DNA of 64,000 bases from Desulforamulus reducens MI-1 (lineage in GTDB: Bacteria; Bacillota; Desulfotomaculia; Desulfotomaculales; Desulfotomaculaceae), in contig NC_009253.1 of assembly GCF_000016165.1 (NCBI RefSeq), forward strand, positions 1,708,332 through 1,772,331, given 5' to 3'. Position numbers and translations under genes: made by a program. Position 1 is the first letter of the stretch. Each line of letters begins with the position of its first letter. Below, in pieces: positions 8,816 to 16,602 of this stretch. A model generated the notes under the pieces. The model saw nothing but the letters and a program-made list of their open reading frames with translations, was not told the origin of the DNA and made no database searches.

Positions 8816-8941
8816 TTAAACGGGGTTTGGAAGGTTTCTAGCAGCCATTCCAATCACTATGGCATTGTCACCCGCTAGGACCAGGTCAATAACAATAATT
8901 GCCAACAATGCTGAGAAAAACTCTGCTGAAAACAACTCCAT
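8816..8941 (-). pseudogene. terC-family membrane protein, 41-codon N-terminal remnant
   Basis: ATG 8941 with a near-perfect GGAGGTTAAC site opens a frame of 41 codons. It contains IIVIDLVLAGDNAIVIGMAA, the first helix and signature of TerC/YjbE-type integral membrane proteins, which normally exceed 200 residues. The frame ends shortly after AARNLP. No TerC sequence is found further along, so the 3' part is lost. The family is linked to manganese export and metal loading of secreted proteins. The structured stretch described at 8640-8800 begins right where the gene breaks off. Confidence 0.75.
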
Positions 8942-8961
8942 TTTGTTAACCTCCATTTCAA

Positions 8962-8997
8962 GAGATTATTATTTCCTATTTAGAAAATAATAATCTC
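8962..8997. repeat. Perfect 13-bp inverted repeat in a divergent promoter region
   Basis: GAGATTATTATTT (8962-8974) and its exact complement (8985-8997) flank ten bases. It lies between the terC remnant on minus and the CNNM-type gene on plus, so it could be an operator or an mRNA hairpin near the start of the latter. No U-run follows. Confidence 0.6.
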
Positions 8998-9012
8998 ATA
9001 CCGAAGAAAGGG

Positions 9013-10362
9013 TTGAAAATAACATTGATACTGGTAAACTTGGTAATTATGATTATACTGATCACTGCCACTGCCTTTTTTGTTACTACAGAATTTGCCA
9101 TGGTGAAGGTGAGGGATTCCCGCATTGAGCAACTAATTCAGGAGGGAAATAAACGGGCAGAGTCTGTAAGAAAAGTTATTTACAACCTGGACGGCTACCT
9201 TTCTGCCTGCCAGTTGGGTATTACCCTTACTGCCTTAGGGCTGGGTTGGATTGGGGAACCTGCTGTGTCCAATGTCATTGAGCCGGTTATTCATTACCTG
9301 GGTTTGCCCGTTGCTGTGACACAAGGGCTGTCCTTTATCATAGGTTTTGCCACTATCACTTTCTTACATGTGGTGGTTGGAGAACTTGCGCCAAAAACCC
9401 TGGCTATTCAAAGGGCTGAACAAGTGACCCTTGCAGTTTCATCGACCTTGATCTGGTTTTATAAAGTCATGTACCCGGCCATTTGGCTCTTAAATGGTTC
9501 TGCCAGGTATATCATTAAGCTTATCGGTCTACAGGTAGTTTCCGAGCACCACCAAATTCATTCCGAAGAGGAAATTCGCATGATTTTGTTGCAGAGTCAT
9601 AAGGGAGGTGAAATTACACAGACTGAGTTGCAATTGGCCAGAAACTCGTTGCATTTTGCTGACCGGGTGGCCGCAGAAATCATGGTTCCTCGCCCCGACA
9701 TGGTCTGCTTATATACCAATTTAAGCTGGGAAGAAAATTTAAAAATTATCACCGAGGAGAAATATGCCCGCTACCCGGTGTGCGATGGTGACAAAGACTA
9801 TATTATTGGCTTTGTTAATACTAAAGATTTGTGCTTTAGCGGTCTAACAGATTTAAATATGCTTAATTTGGAAGGCTTTTTGAAACAGGCCCTGCGTAAA
9901 GCTATGGTGGTTACAGAGTTAACACCAATTGATGAGATTTTAAAGAAAATGCAGAAAAACCGACTGCAAATGGCTATTGTACAGGATGAATATGGCGGCA
10001 CTGCAGGGCTTTTAACCCTGGAAGATATTTTAGAGGAGATTGTGGGAGAAATTCAGGACGAGCACGATGAGGAGCGGCAACTTATTGAGTCCCTGGGCGG
10101 TAACAGGTACTCACTGGATGCCAGGCTGCCCATTGCGGATTTCAACTTAGAATTTGATTTAGACCTTAAGGCAAAGGGTGTCTATACTCTAGCCGGTTGG
10201 TTCCAGGAGGAGTCCCACCGAACACCGGAGAAGGGTCAGACCGTTCGTTATAAAAACTTACAGTTTAGCATTTCTGAAATTGATAAAAATACCATTAGGC
10301 GCATCGAGATGACTTTTTTCAGGAACCACGATCATAGTAACTCAGGGTTTTCGGAGTTTTGA
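9013..10362 (+). CDS. CNNM/HlyC-CorC family membrane protein with CBS pair
   Basis: 449 residues. N-terminal DUF21 domain with four membrane segments (about 1-190; FFVTTEFAMVKVRDSRIEQL is diagnostic), a CBS pair (about 205-330; EIMVPRPDMVCL and MAIVQDEYGGTAGLLTLEDI), and a C-terminal CorC/HlyC transporter-associated domain (about 345-435). Family members are implicated in magnesium or cobalt export and resistance; older annotations call them hemolysins. The start is uncertain: TTG 9013 sits almost on its AAAGGG site, and TTG 9025 in the same frame has a longer gap of about 12. Monocistronic by context. Confidence 0.85.
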   Translation: MKITLILVNLVIMIILITATAFFVTTEFAMVKVRDSRIEQLIQEGNKRAESVRKVIYNLDGYLSACQLGITLTALGLGWIGEPAVSNVIEPVIHYLGLPVAVTQGLSFIIGFATITFLHVVVGELAPKTLAIQRAEQVTLAVSSTLIWFYKVMYPAIWLLNGSARYIIKLIGLQVVSEHHQIHSEEEIRMILLQSHKGGEITQTELQLARNSLHFADRVAAEIMVPRPDMVCLYTNLSWEENLKIITEEKYARYPVCDGDKDYIIGFVNTKDLCFSGLTDLNMLNLEGFLKQALRKAMVVTELTPIDEILKKMQKNRLQMAIVQDEYGGTAGLLTLEDILEEIVGEIQDEHDEERQLIESLGGNRYSLDARLPIADFNLEFDLDLKAKGVYTLAGWFQEESHRTPEKGQTVRYKNLQFSISEIDKNTIRRIEMTFFRNHDHSNSGFSEF

Positions 10363-10476
10363 AGATGATGTAAGCAAGTTAGCTCAGACATAAATAATAT
10401 GGGCGGTTATACCAGTAAAAACTAAATCCAAGTCTAAATCCTAAATGATTAGACTGTATAATCATAATAGGAGAAG

Positions 10477-10510
10477 TGAAAGCCCCTCAAGTATAAATGA
10501 GGGGCTTTCA
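10477..10510 (+). terminator. GC-rich hairpin downstream of the CNNM gene
   Basis: TGAAAGCCCCTCA pairs perfectly with TGAGGGGCTTTCA around eight bases. There is no clear T-run, so efficiency is uncertain. The remainder of 10363-10764 is AT-rich and shows no gene. Confidence 0.55.
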
Positions 10511-10764
10511 AACTGCCAATTAAAAAAGATTAAGGACTTTTTAGGCAACCAAAGAAGATTAAAAAGAAAAATAATAAAAATTAAATAAAAATAAATTACA
10601 AATTTCTACACAAGATATGTTCCTACAGTTCTTTTAGTTTATTCAGTCGGCCAAGGACTATTAAGAATGTTTTTCCAGTTCCCTGACAAAGGTTTGTAAA
10701 AATGCTGTTTATTTTATTTCAGTTATCCTCGGATGTAATTATTAGAATTATAAGGACTATGTTT

Positions 10765-12495
10765 CTAATCTTCGCCCATTGCTATTTTTGCACTTTTCAT
10801 TTTAACTTCTTGACGTTCCACTGTGCCCATTCTGCCAAGGACGTATTCAGCAAGGTTCACTGAGTGATCACCAATTCGTTCCATGTTGCTAAGGAGATCT
10901 AAGAAAACAGAACCTTCAGCACCTGCACAAAAGCCTTCGTTTAAGCGCATGATATGTCCATAGCGGAATTCCTTCTCTAAATTATCTATAATAACCTCAT
11001 TTTTAATAACCAAGCGAGCCAGAGAACGGTCATTATTTTCAAAGGATTTTAGAGCTAGGTTTAAAGTTTCTTCGGTTAGTTCAGCCATTGTCCGGACACT
11101 GGCCAGCGCTTCTTCCGAAAAAACAAACTTGTTTTCCATACTATAGATGGTGGATTCCACAATATTTTCTGCATGATCACCAATGCGTTCCAAATCATTT
11201 ACAGCTTGCAGTAATGTTGAGGCATATTTGGATTGCTCCTCGGTCATGGTTTTATTAGCAGAAAGCTTAACCAGATAATCTGTAATGGTGGCATCTAAAC
11301 GATTTATGAGTTCTTCCTTTTGCTCCAGGTACATGGGATTGACTTCCTTGTCCTTGGGGTTAAAAAAGAATCGAACAGATTCACTAAAAAATTCACTGGA
11401 GTAACGCCCCATCCGAGATAGTTCTTGGGAGGCCTGTCCCAAGGCAACAGACGGGTTAGTAAGCAATCTAGGTTCTAGATATTCGGGCTCCATATTAAAC
11501 AGGGCATCTTTGCCCGGTACCAACTTCGTAACAATCATAGCCAATAGAGAAACCAAAGGTAATTGTACTAATGTGTTAGTAATATTGAACATCCCGTGGG
11601 TCTGAGCAATTTGCATTTTAATATTTAGGGTTTCCCAGGTTCCTTCGAAGCCCGGTAATAGAACAAAAACGTTATTTGTTGCAAATCGTATAAATTCGGG
11701 AAAAACACCTAACATGAAGAGTGGTAAAAATACTAATGTACCAGTTATGTTAAAGATAGTGTGAGTCAAAGCAGCTCTTCGTGCGGCCACCGTTGTGCCG
11801 ATGGCAGCAAGCAGTGCGGTAATGGTTGTTCCAATATTATCACCAAATAATATGGGCACAGCCTGGTGGTATGTGACTACTCCTTGTTCTGCCATTTGTT
11901 GTAGGATTCCAATGGTGGCACTACTGCTCTGAACAATCACGGTAAAGACAGTACCAATTACTACGCCCAGTAAAGGATTATTGTCCACATTGGCCATCAT
12001 GTTTAGGAAGAAATCCAAATTCTTCAAAGGCTTGAGTCCTTGTCCCATAAGGTCCATGCCGTAAAATAGCATCCCAAAACCAAAAAAAATCTGACCCACT
12101 TGGGTTACCTTTTTGTTCTTAAAGAAGAAGAGCATTAGTACACCAACAGCAATAATAGGAAGCGCATATTCTTCCAATTTAAAACCAATGAGATAAGCGG
12201 TCATGGTTGTTCCAATATTTGCTCCCATGATAATACCGATGGCTTGTCTTAAAGTTAGAAGTCCAGCATTAACTAGTCCCACCGTTAAAACAGTGGTACC
12301 ACTACTACTTTGAATAAGGGCAGTAACCAGGGTTCCCGTTATGACCCCACGAAGAGGTGTTTTTGTACCCTTTTCAAGAAATAGTCGCATTCGGTCCCCA
12401 GCAGTTTTTTGTAACCCTTCGGACATGTATTTAATGCCGAAGAGGAAGATACCCAGGCCACCCAAAGCGAGAAAAAGCATTTCCTTGAACTCCAT
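10765..12495 (-). CDS. Na/Pi cotransporter family protein with C-terminal PhoU-like domain
   Basis: 576 residues from ATG 12495, spaced nine bases from GGAGGG; the frame stays open nine codons further but without a site. Two Na/Pi-cotransporter repeats carry the characteristic QSSS motifs: TALIQSSSGTTVLTVGL and TVIVQSSSATIGILQQM. A PhoU-like helical domain follows (about 340-560; RIGDHAENIVES and RIGDHSVNLAEY). Expected to drive sodium-coupled phosphate movement across the cytoplasmic membrane. A Pho-box-like array of TTAACA repeats lies 70-120 bp upstream, consistent with phosphate control. Confidence 0.87.
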   Translation of the reverse strand: MEFKEMLFLALGGLGIFLFGIKYMSEGLQKTAGDRMRLFLEKGTKTPLRGVITGTLVTALIQSSSGTTVLTVGLVNAGLLTLRQAIGIIMGANIGTTMTAYLIGFKLEEYALPIIAVGVLMLFFFKNKKVTQVGQIFFGFGMLFYGMDLMGQGLKPLKNLDFFLNMMANVDNNPLLGVVIGTVFTVIVQSSSATIGILQQMAEQGVVTYHQAVPILFGDNIGTTITALLAAIGTTVAARRAALTHTIFNITGTLVFLPLFMLGVFPEFIRFATNNVFVLLPGFEGTWETLNIKMQIAQTHGMFNITNTLVQLPLVSLLAMIVTKLVPGKDALFNMEPEYLEPRLLTNPSVALGQASQELSRMGRYSSEFFSESVRFFFNPKDKEVNPMYLEQKEELINRLDATITDYLVKLSANKTMTEEQSKYASTLLQAVNDLERIGDHAENIVESTIYSMENKFVFSEEALASVRTMAELTEETLNLALKSFENNDRSLARLVIKNEVIIDNLEKEFRYGHIMRLNEGFCAGAEGSVFLDLLSNMERIGDHSVNLAEYVLGRMGTVERQEVKMKSAKIAMGED

Positions 12496-12567
12496 TGTTC
12501 TTGTCCCTCCGATTATCGTCAAAATATAACATGATTTTAGCAGAAATCTTTCATTTGTGGAGACAAC

Positions 12568-12614
12568 TTAACCTTATCTTAACATAGTTAATGTAAGCTT
12601 AACAAAAGTTAGGT
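12568..12614. promoter_or_regulatory. Candidate Pho-box array upstream of the Na/Pi transporter
   Basis: On the plus strand five hexamers related to TTAACA start at 12568 (TTAACC), 12579 (TTAACA), 12588 (TTAATG), 12599 (TTAACA) and 12609 (TTAGGT). Their spacing of 11, 9, 11 and 10 bases is one helical turn. PhoP of Firmicutes binds such direct repeats. The array is about 75 bp from the transporter start. Confidence 0.55.
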
Positions 12615-12789
12615 CCTATGTATAGGCCGGATTGCTTAGTGTCAAGAATATAGCAGGTTAATGATAGTTGGTGTTTATAACAATATTAGCAGGGTTCATG
12701 CCGTTAAAGTTTGCCGATGTGGAACACCGGAAAGGTACATCAACTTGACATGAATTTCACTCCCTCAATGAAATAAGTTTTTCTTTCGT

Positions 12790-13047
12790 TTACTCACTCA
12801 TTCTTACAATTTTAAGTACATCAGTATGATCCTTACCGTGCTCTAACATTAGGGTTCTAATCCAATGCATCAGCTTGGTTAAACCTGCCCTAGTGTTGTC
12901 AAAAACCAAGCGTTTCCCAAGCTCGATACCCCTGAAATCTTGGGCACGTGCCACATGTTTTAATTTTGCAATATCAGCACCGATAATTAAAGTTGATTCA
13001 GTAAGTTGCTCAATTCGCTGTTTTTGTTTATAATTTATTTTGAAGTA
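12790..13047 (-). pseudogene. IS110-family transposase, N-terminal remnant without start codon
   Basis: About 85 codons in frame: YKQKQRIEQLTESTLIIGAD, then IAKLKHVARAQDFRG, a good match to the DEDD (RuvC-like) N-terminus of IS110 transposases, with the first catalytic Asp in IIGADIAK. A strong GGAGG at 13048 is followed directly by TAC TTC AAA with no start codon in frame. The frame ends in TAA at 12790, where the rest of about 320 residues is missing. So it is doubly dead. It is a different subgroup from the complete IS110 element at 58.4 kb. Confidence 0.75.
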
Positions 13048-13239
13048 CCTCCTGTGTGATTAAATTAGGGGTCGGTTGCCTGAACAGCTCCACACCCAGT
13101 ATATTACAGGAGGTGCTTTTCTTTTTCAAAGGTCATTTTATTTCCTTACAGGAATGCTCCAATAAAAAAGTAGTGTGGGGTTGATGCAAATCACCGCACA
13201 CTACTCGTTTTAAGGCATCCCACACGTCTCGGTTAGAGA
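13048..13239 (-). other. Possible non-coding left end of the IS110 remnant
   Basis: The 190 bases upstream of the remnant transposase carry no gene. They hold an 8-bp hairpin, GTAGTGTG (13170-13177) with CACACTAC (13197-13204), and GC-rich stretches. IS110 elements encode a bridge RNA in this position, so this may be its relic. Inference only. Confidence 0.3.
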
Positions 13240-13278
13240 AATAAAAAATGGGACTTTGTGGTAATTCCGCAAAGTCCC
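13240..13278 (-). terminator. Terminator of tRNA-Leu
   Basis: On the minus strand GGGACTTTG and CAAAGTCCC pair around 11 bases, followed by ATTTTTTATT. It lies 15 bases past the tRNA 3' end. Confidence 0.85.
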
Positions 13279-13292
13279 GGATTTCAAGGTTT

Positions 13293-13377
13293 TGGTGTCG
13301 AAGGCGGGACTTGAACCCGCACGGTGTTACCCACACGCCCCTCAAACGTGCGCGTCTGCCGATTCCGCCACTTCGAC
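13293..13377 (-). tRNA. tRNA-Leu (anticodon GAG)
   Basis: An 85-nt class II tRNA with encoded CCA. Acceptor GTCGAAG pairs with CTTCGAC, discriminator A. The anticodon arm CACGT/GCGTG encloses loop TTGAGGG, giving GAG. A long variable arm (TGGGTAACACC) and T-arm GCGGGTTCAAGTCCCGC are normal for tRNA-Leu. Confidence 0.93.
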
Positions 13378-13703
13378 ATTTCTCAATCGCAAGTGTCATT
13401 ATAGCATAACAAATATACCGAGGCAAGAAGTTTTTATAAAGAAAATATATATTTTGCAAAAGGGTTTTTGAAAACAGTGATTAGATCAAGAAAGTTATTT
13501 AAAACTAATACGACATACGGGGAAGGTGCGTGGATCCCTACCAAAGGCCTAGCCAGTTTAATACATGGTTAAATAGAAAAAGGAGAGAGATCCTCCTGTT
13601 TTTTTTTATGTGGCAAAAATTAGATATTGCAATTATATGTAAAATGGTTCACAATAGATATGTTTGCTTATTAGTATTTTATGAAGATAGGGAGTGATAC
13701 CCT

Positions 13704-15137
13704 TTGAAGAATTACGATGTAATTGTTGTTGGTGCGGGTCCGGCAGGTATCTTCACCTGCTATGAATTAATGCTAAAGGCACCCCAACTAAAGGTTCTAT
13801 TAATAGAAAAGGGCCGCGATATATACAAGCGGCATTGTCCTATTTTGCAAAAGAAAATGGTTAAATGTCCTCCGGCTACCGCTAAGAAAGATTATGCAGG
13901 TTGTCTGCCGGCATGTTCTGTAACCAACGGTTTTGGCGGAGCAGGGGCCTACTCTGATGGTAAGTTTAACATTACCACCGAATTTGGTGGTTGGATGACT
14001 GACTACATGGTACCCTCTGAGGTTCTTAAACTTATTAAATATGTAGATGGAATTAATTTAAAACATGGTGCCACAACGGTACTTTCCGATCCAACAACTC
14101 CAGCGGTAAAGAGCATTGAAAAACGGGGCCTTAGCGTAGGCTTAAAACTACTGCGTGCTGAGGTGCGGCACCTGGGAACCGAACAAAACCTGGAAATCCT
14201 CAAAAGTATATTTGAAACCTTGAAGCAAAACATTGATATGGTTTTTGACACCGAAGTAGAAGATATTTTGCTGAAAAAAAAGTTTGATAGTAAATATATT
14301 AAGGGAATTGTAACCAAAAATAAAGAGGAAATTTATGCAAAACACGTAGTAATTGTTCCTGGCCGTGATGGTTCCGAGTGGCTAACCGGTATTCTAAAGA
14401 AACACGACCTGGAAATGACCAATAACCAGGTGGATGTGGGAGTTCGTGTTGAAACCATGGATACCATTATGGAAGAGATCAACGAGCACCTGTATGAAGG
14501 GAAGTTTATCTACAGATCTTCCACGGGAACTACCGTAAGAACCTTTTGCAGTAACCCCTCGGGTCATGTTGTGATTGAGAACCACAGTGGAGTTATGCTG
14601 GCCAATGGCCATGCCTACAAAGACAAAAAGCTGGGTAGCAATAACACAAACTTTGCCCTGTTAGTATCCCATAAATTCTCCTATCCCTTTAATAAGCCCA
14701 TTGAGTATGCCAAGTCCATCTCCCGTTTGGCCAATGACCTGTCCAATGGCAGTGTGTTGATTCAACGGTTTGGCGATATCTTGAAGGGACGTCGCTCGAC
14801 GGAGAAACGGATTCAGGAAGGATTTGTGGAACCTACGTTGAAAGAAGCAGTACCAGGTAACTTGGGTCTGGTTTTGCCCTATAACACCATGAAGAGCATT
14901 ATTGAGATGATTGAGGCCCTGGATGCTGTTACTCCAGGTATTGCTTCCGAACATACCCTTCTATATGGTGTCGAGGCTAAATTCTATTCTTCCCGGCCTA
15001 AGTTAAACGATAAGTTTGAAACCCAAATTAACGGACTTTATTCTGGTGGTGATGGAGCCGGTATCACCCGTGGTTTAGCCCAGGCCGGAGCCTGTGGTGT
15101 ATGTATTGCCAGAGACATTATTGAAAAGTTGAGTTAA
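13704..15137 (+). CDS. FAD-dependent dehydrogenase (COG2509 type)
   Basis: 477 residues from TTG 13704 behind GGGAGTGAT. The N-terminus has a dinucleotide-binding fold, VIVVGAGPAGIFTCYEL, with ADP-ribose-contacting acid in LLIEKGRD. A cysteine-bearing stretch CPPATAKKDYAGCLPACS and the NGFGGAGAYSDGKFN loop typify the uncharacterised FAD-dependent dehydrogenases of COG2509. The C-terminus GLYSGGDGAGITRGLAQAGA is the second FAD-binding segment. The substrate is unknown for the group. It stands alone between terminators; upstream, 13378-13703 contains only a small GGAG/CTCC hairpin with a T-run near 13582-13608 and no gene. Confidence 0.8.
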   Translation: MKNYDVIVVGAGPAGIFTCYELMLKAPQLKVLLIEKGRDIYKRHCPILQKKMVKCPPATAKKDYAGCLPACSVTNGFGGAGAYSDGKFNITTEFGGWMTDYMVPSEVLKLIKYVDGINLKHGATTVLSDPTTPAVKSIEKRGLSVGLKLLRAEVRHLGTEQNLEILKSIFETLKQNIDMVFDTEVEDILLKKKFDSKYIKGIVTKNKEEIYAKHVVIVPGRDGSEWLTGILKKHDLEMTNNQVDVGVRVETMDTIMEEINEHLYEGKFIYRSSTGTTVRTFCSNPSGHVVIENHSGVMLANGHAYKDKKLGSNNTNFALLVSHKFSYPFNKPIEYAKSISRLANDLSNGSVLIQRFGDILKGRRSTEKRIQEGFVEPTLKEAVPGNLGLVLPYNTMKSIIEMIEALDAVTPGIASEHTLLYGVEAKFYSSRPKLNDKFETQINGLYSGGDGAGITRGLAQAGACGVCIARDIIEKLS

Positions 15138-15148
15138 TAATTTTCTAT

Positions 15149-15178
15149 AGGTCATTGGATAACTCCAGTGACCTTTTA
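15149..15178 (+). terminator. Terminator of the FAD dehydrogenase gene
   Basis: AGGTCATTGGA faces TCCAGTGACCT (one mismatch) with a four-base loop, followed by TTTTAT. It begins 12 bases after the stop codon. Confidence 0.8.
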
Positions 15179-15179
15179 T

Positions 15180-15293
15180 AGCAAATCAGAAAGAATAAAA
15201 CTTTCCGACTTGCATAAGGGCAACTAAGGTTTACGCCGTTGCCTAAAGTCTCTCGTGCCCTATATGGTATGGCGTAAGCCAAGTTTTCTTTAT
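15180..15293. repeat. Dispersed palindromic intergenic repeat, copy 2
   Basis: Begins AGCAAATCAGAAAG, continues GACTTGCATAAGGGCAACTA, and has TTTACGCC facing GGCGTAA before CAAGTTTTCTTTAT. It shares the central TCTCGTGCCCTATA block with copy 3. Like copies 1 and 3 it directly follows a terminator. Confidence 0.85.
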
Positions 15294-15377
15294 AGCCCTG
15301 ACGAATGGGTGAAAAAACCAAAGTATGAGTGGTTGTAAAAATTGTAAAAGCGGGAGGCATTATAAAGGAACCAAAAG

Positions 15378-15405
15378 AGGTTGAAAGTTAATTCCTTCAA
15401 CCTCA
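15378..15405 (-). terminator. Terminator of the phosphatase/hydrogenase operon
   Basis: GAGGTTGAA pairs with TTCAACCTC around ten bases, followed by TTTTGG on the minus strand, 30 bases past the phosphatase stop. Confidence 0.8.
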
Positions 15406-15435
15406 CAAATGTTGACTATTGATTTACCCATTGGT

Positions 15436-16587
15436 TTAAAAATATTCTTCCGTGATCTCTTTGCCGATTTCCCGCAGGCTGTTAATTAAGTCCCGAATGA
15501 CGTGGTGTTTATAGGCATAGATGGCTGGCACGTCGTTGCAATCCAGGGCATCGTTTTGAGCCCTACCCACCATAATGTGTATACTGTCGGCGCTTCTTAA
15601 TAAGGTTGCCAGACGGCTGGCACCGTCTTTACCGTCCTTTAAGTCCTTGAGCTTAGTGTTTCCTTTTATATGCTCTAAGGTTTGTACCAGAGTAACAGCA
15701 CCTTCAGTAATAAGGTCGATGCCTGGCAGCATACCCACTGGGGGAATGCCCTCCACCACCGAGGAAATGTCCACAAACACTTTTCTTCCCAATACCCGAC
15801 CCACGATTTCACCGGTGGTGCCGCCGCAGATGACCTTGGCTCCAGGGGATTCCATCAGCTTCCGTACCACCCTACGATCATCTTCCCTTTGCTTGGGAGG
15901 GCCGATTAACAGGGTTACATGCACTGGGTGCCGTACCTTAACTGCTACAACGGTTACATCATCGCCGGGCTGTTCTCCATACAGGGAGTTGCAGAGACCA
16001 ACGATTTCCTCGGACCATTCAGAGGCAGTTTTGTCCGGGGCATAGGAGTCTTCGATAAACCGGCTCATACGATCCCAGCCCCAATTTACATTCATTTGCC
16101 CATTGGTGCCTGCATTGAGAACTCCGTCGGAAGTGAGTACCAACCAGTCATGGTCGTCCACCTCAAAGTCATATTCGCGGATTTTTTTACCGGCAATGGT
16201 CCGCTCTTCCCGCCGGGGGGTAAACAGGGTATTTTGGTTTCCTATGAATGCCCCGGGGTTATCATATTCCACCAGATGTAGTTTACCGTTGTTCTGTACC
16301 TGTAAAATGGAGAAGGTACTGTAGGCGGCATGAATGGTTTTATCAATGGGCAGAGTCTTGGCCACGGTATCAATTACTTCATCAATATTGCCACCCATGC
16401 GGAGCATGGTGGCGGCGGTTTTGGTGGTCAGCCGGGAGAGGATATTTGCCTTAACCCCACTGCCCAGTCCATCAGACAGTACCACCAGATCCGCCTGAGT
16501 TGTTCGTACAATCTCCACACTGTCCCCACAAAGTTCCTCGCCATATTTTTTTAGTTGAGCCACACCGATATCTAAATAAATTTTCAT
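15436..16587 (-). CDS. SpoIIE/PP2C-type protein phosphatase
   Basis: 383 residues from ATG 16587, eight bases from AGAGGAG. The first 225 residues form a PP2C (SpoIIE) domain: metal-binding Asp in VVLSDGLGSGVKAN, a second in LVLTSDGVLNAG, and the last in GEQPGDDVTVVAVKV. The C-terminal 150 residues (VTLLIGPPKQ; AKVICGGTTGEIVGR) are a separate domain that accompanies these phosphatases in clostridia. Expected to dephosphorylate Ser/Thr on a regulatory partner. It lies 15 bases behind the H-cluster protein gene, so the pair is an operon. In group C [FeFe] hydrogenase clusters such phosphatases are standard neighbours and are thought to pass on a hydrogen signal. Confidence 0.83.
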   Translation of the reverse strand: MKIYLDIGVAQLKKYGEELCGDSVEIVRTTQADLVVLSDGLGSGVKANILSRLTTKTAATMLRMGGNIDEVIDTVAKTLPIDKTIHAAYSTFSILQVQNNGKLHLVEYDNPGAFIGNQNTLFTPRREERTIAGKKIREYDFEVDDHDWLVLTSDGVLNAGTNGQMNVNWGWDRMSRFIEDSYAPDKTASEWSEEIVGLCNSLYGEQPGDDVTVVAVKVRHPVHVTLLIGPPKQREDDRRVVRKLMESPGAKVICGGTTGEIVGRVLGRKVFVDISSVVEGIPPVGMLPGIDLITEGAVTLVQTLEHIKGNTKLKDLKDGKDGASRLATLLRSADSIHIMVGRAQNDALDCNDVPAIYAYKHHVIRDLINSLREIGKEITEEYF

Positions 16588-16602
16588 TGGCGGCACTCCT
16601 CT

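Noticed and set aside
13133-13459. 108-codon minus frame across tRNA-Leu
   Set aside because: It runs through the tRNA and its terminator and has no ribosome site or domain.
15575-16554. Long plus-strand frames opposite the SpoIIE-type phosphatase gene
   Set aside because: Shadow frames of a strongly coding minus-strand gene with clear PP2C motifs.
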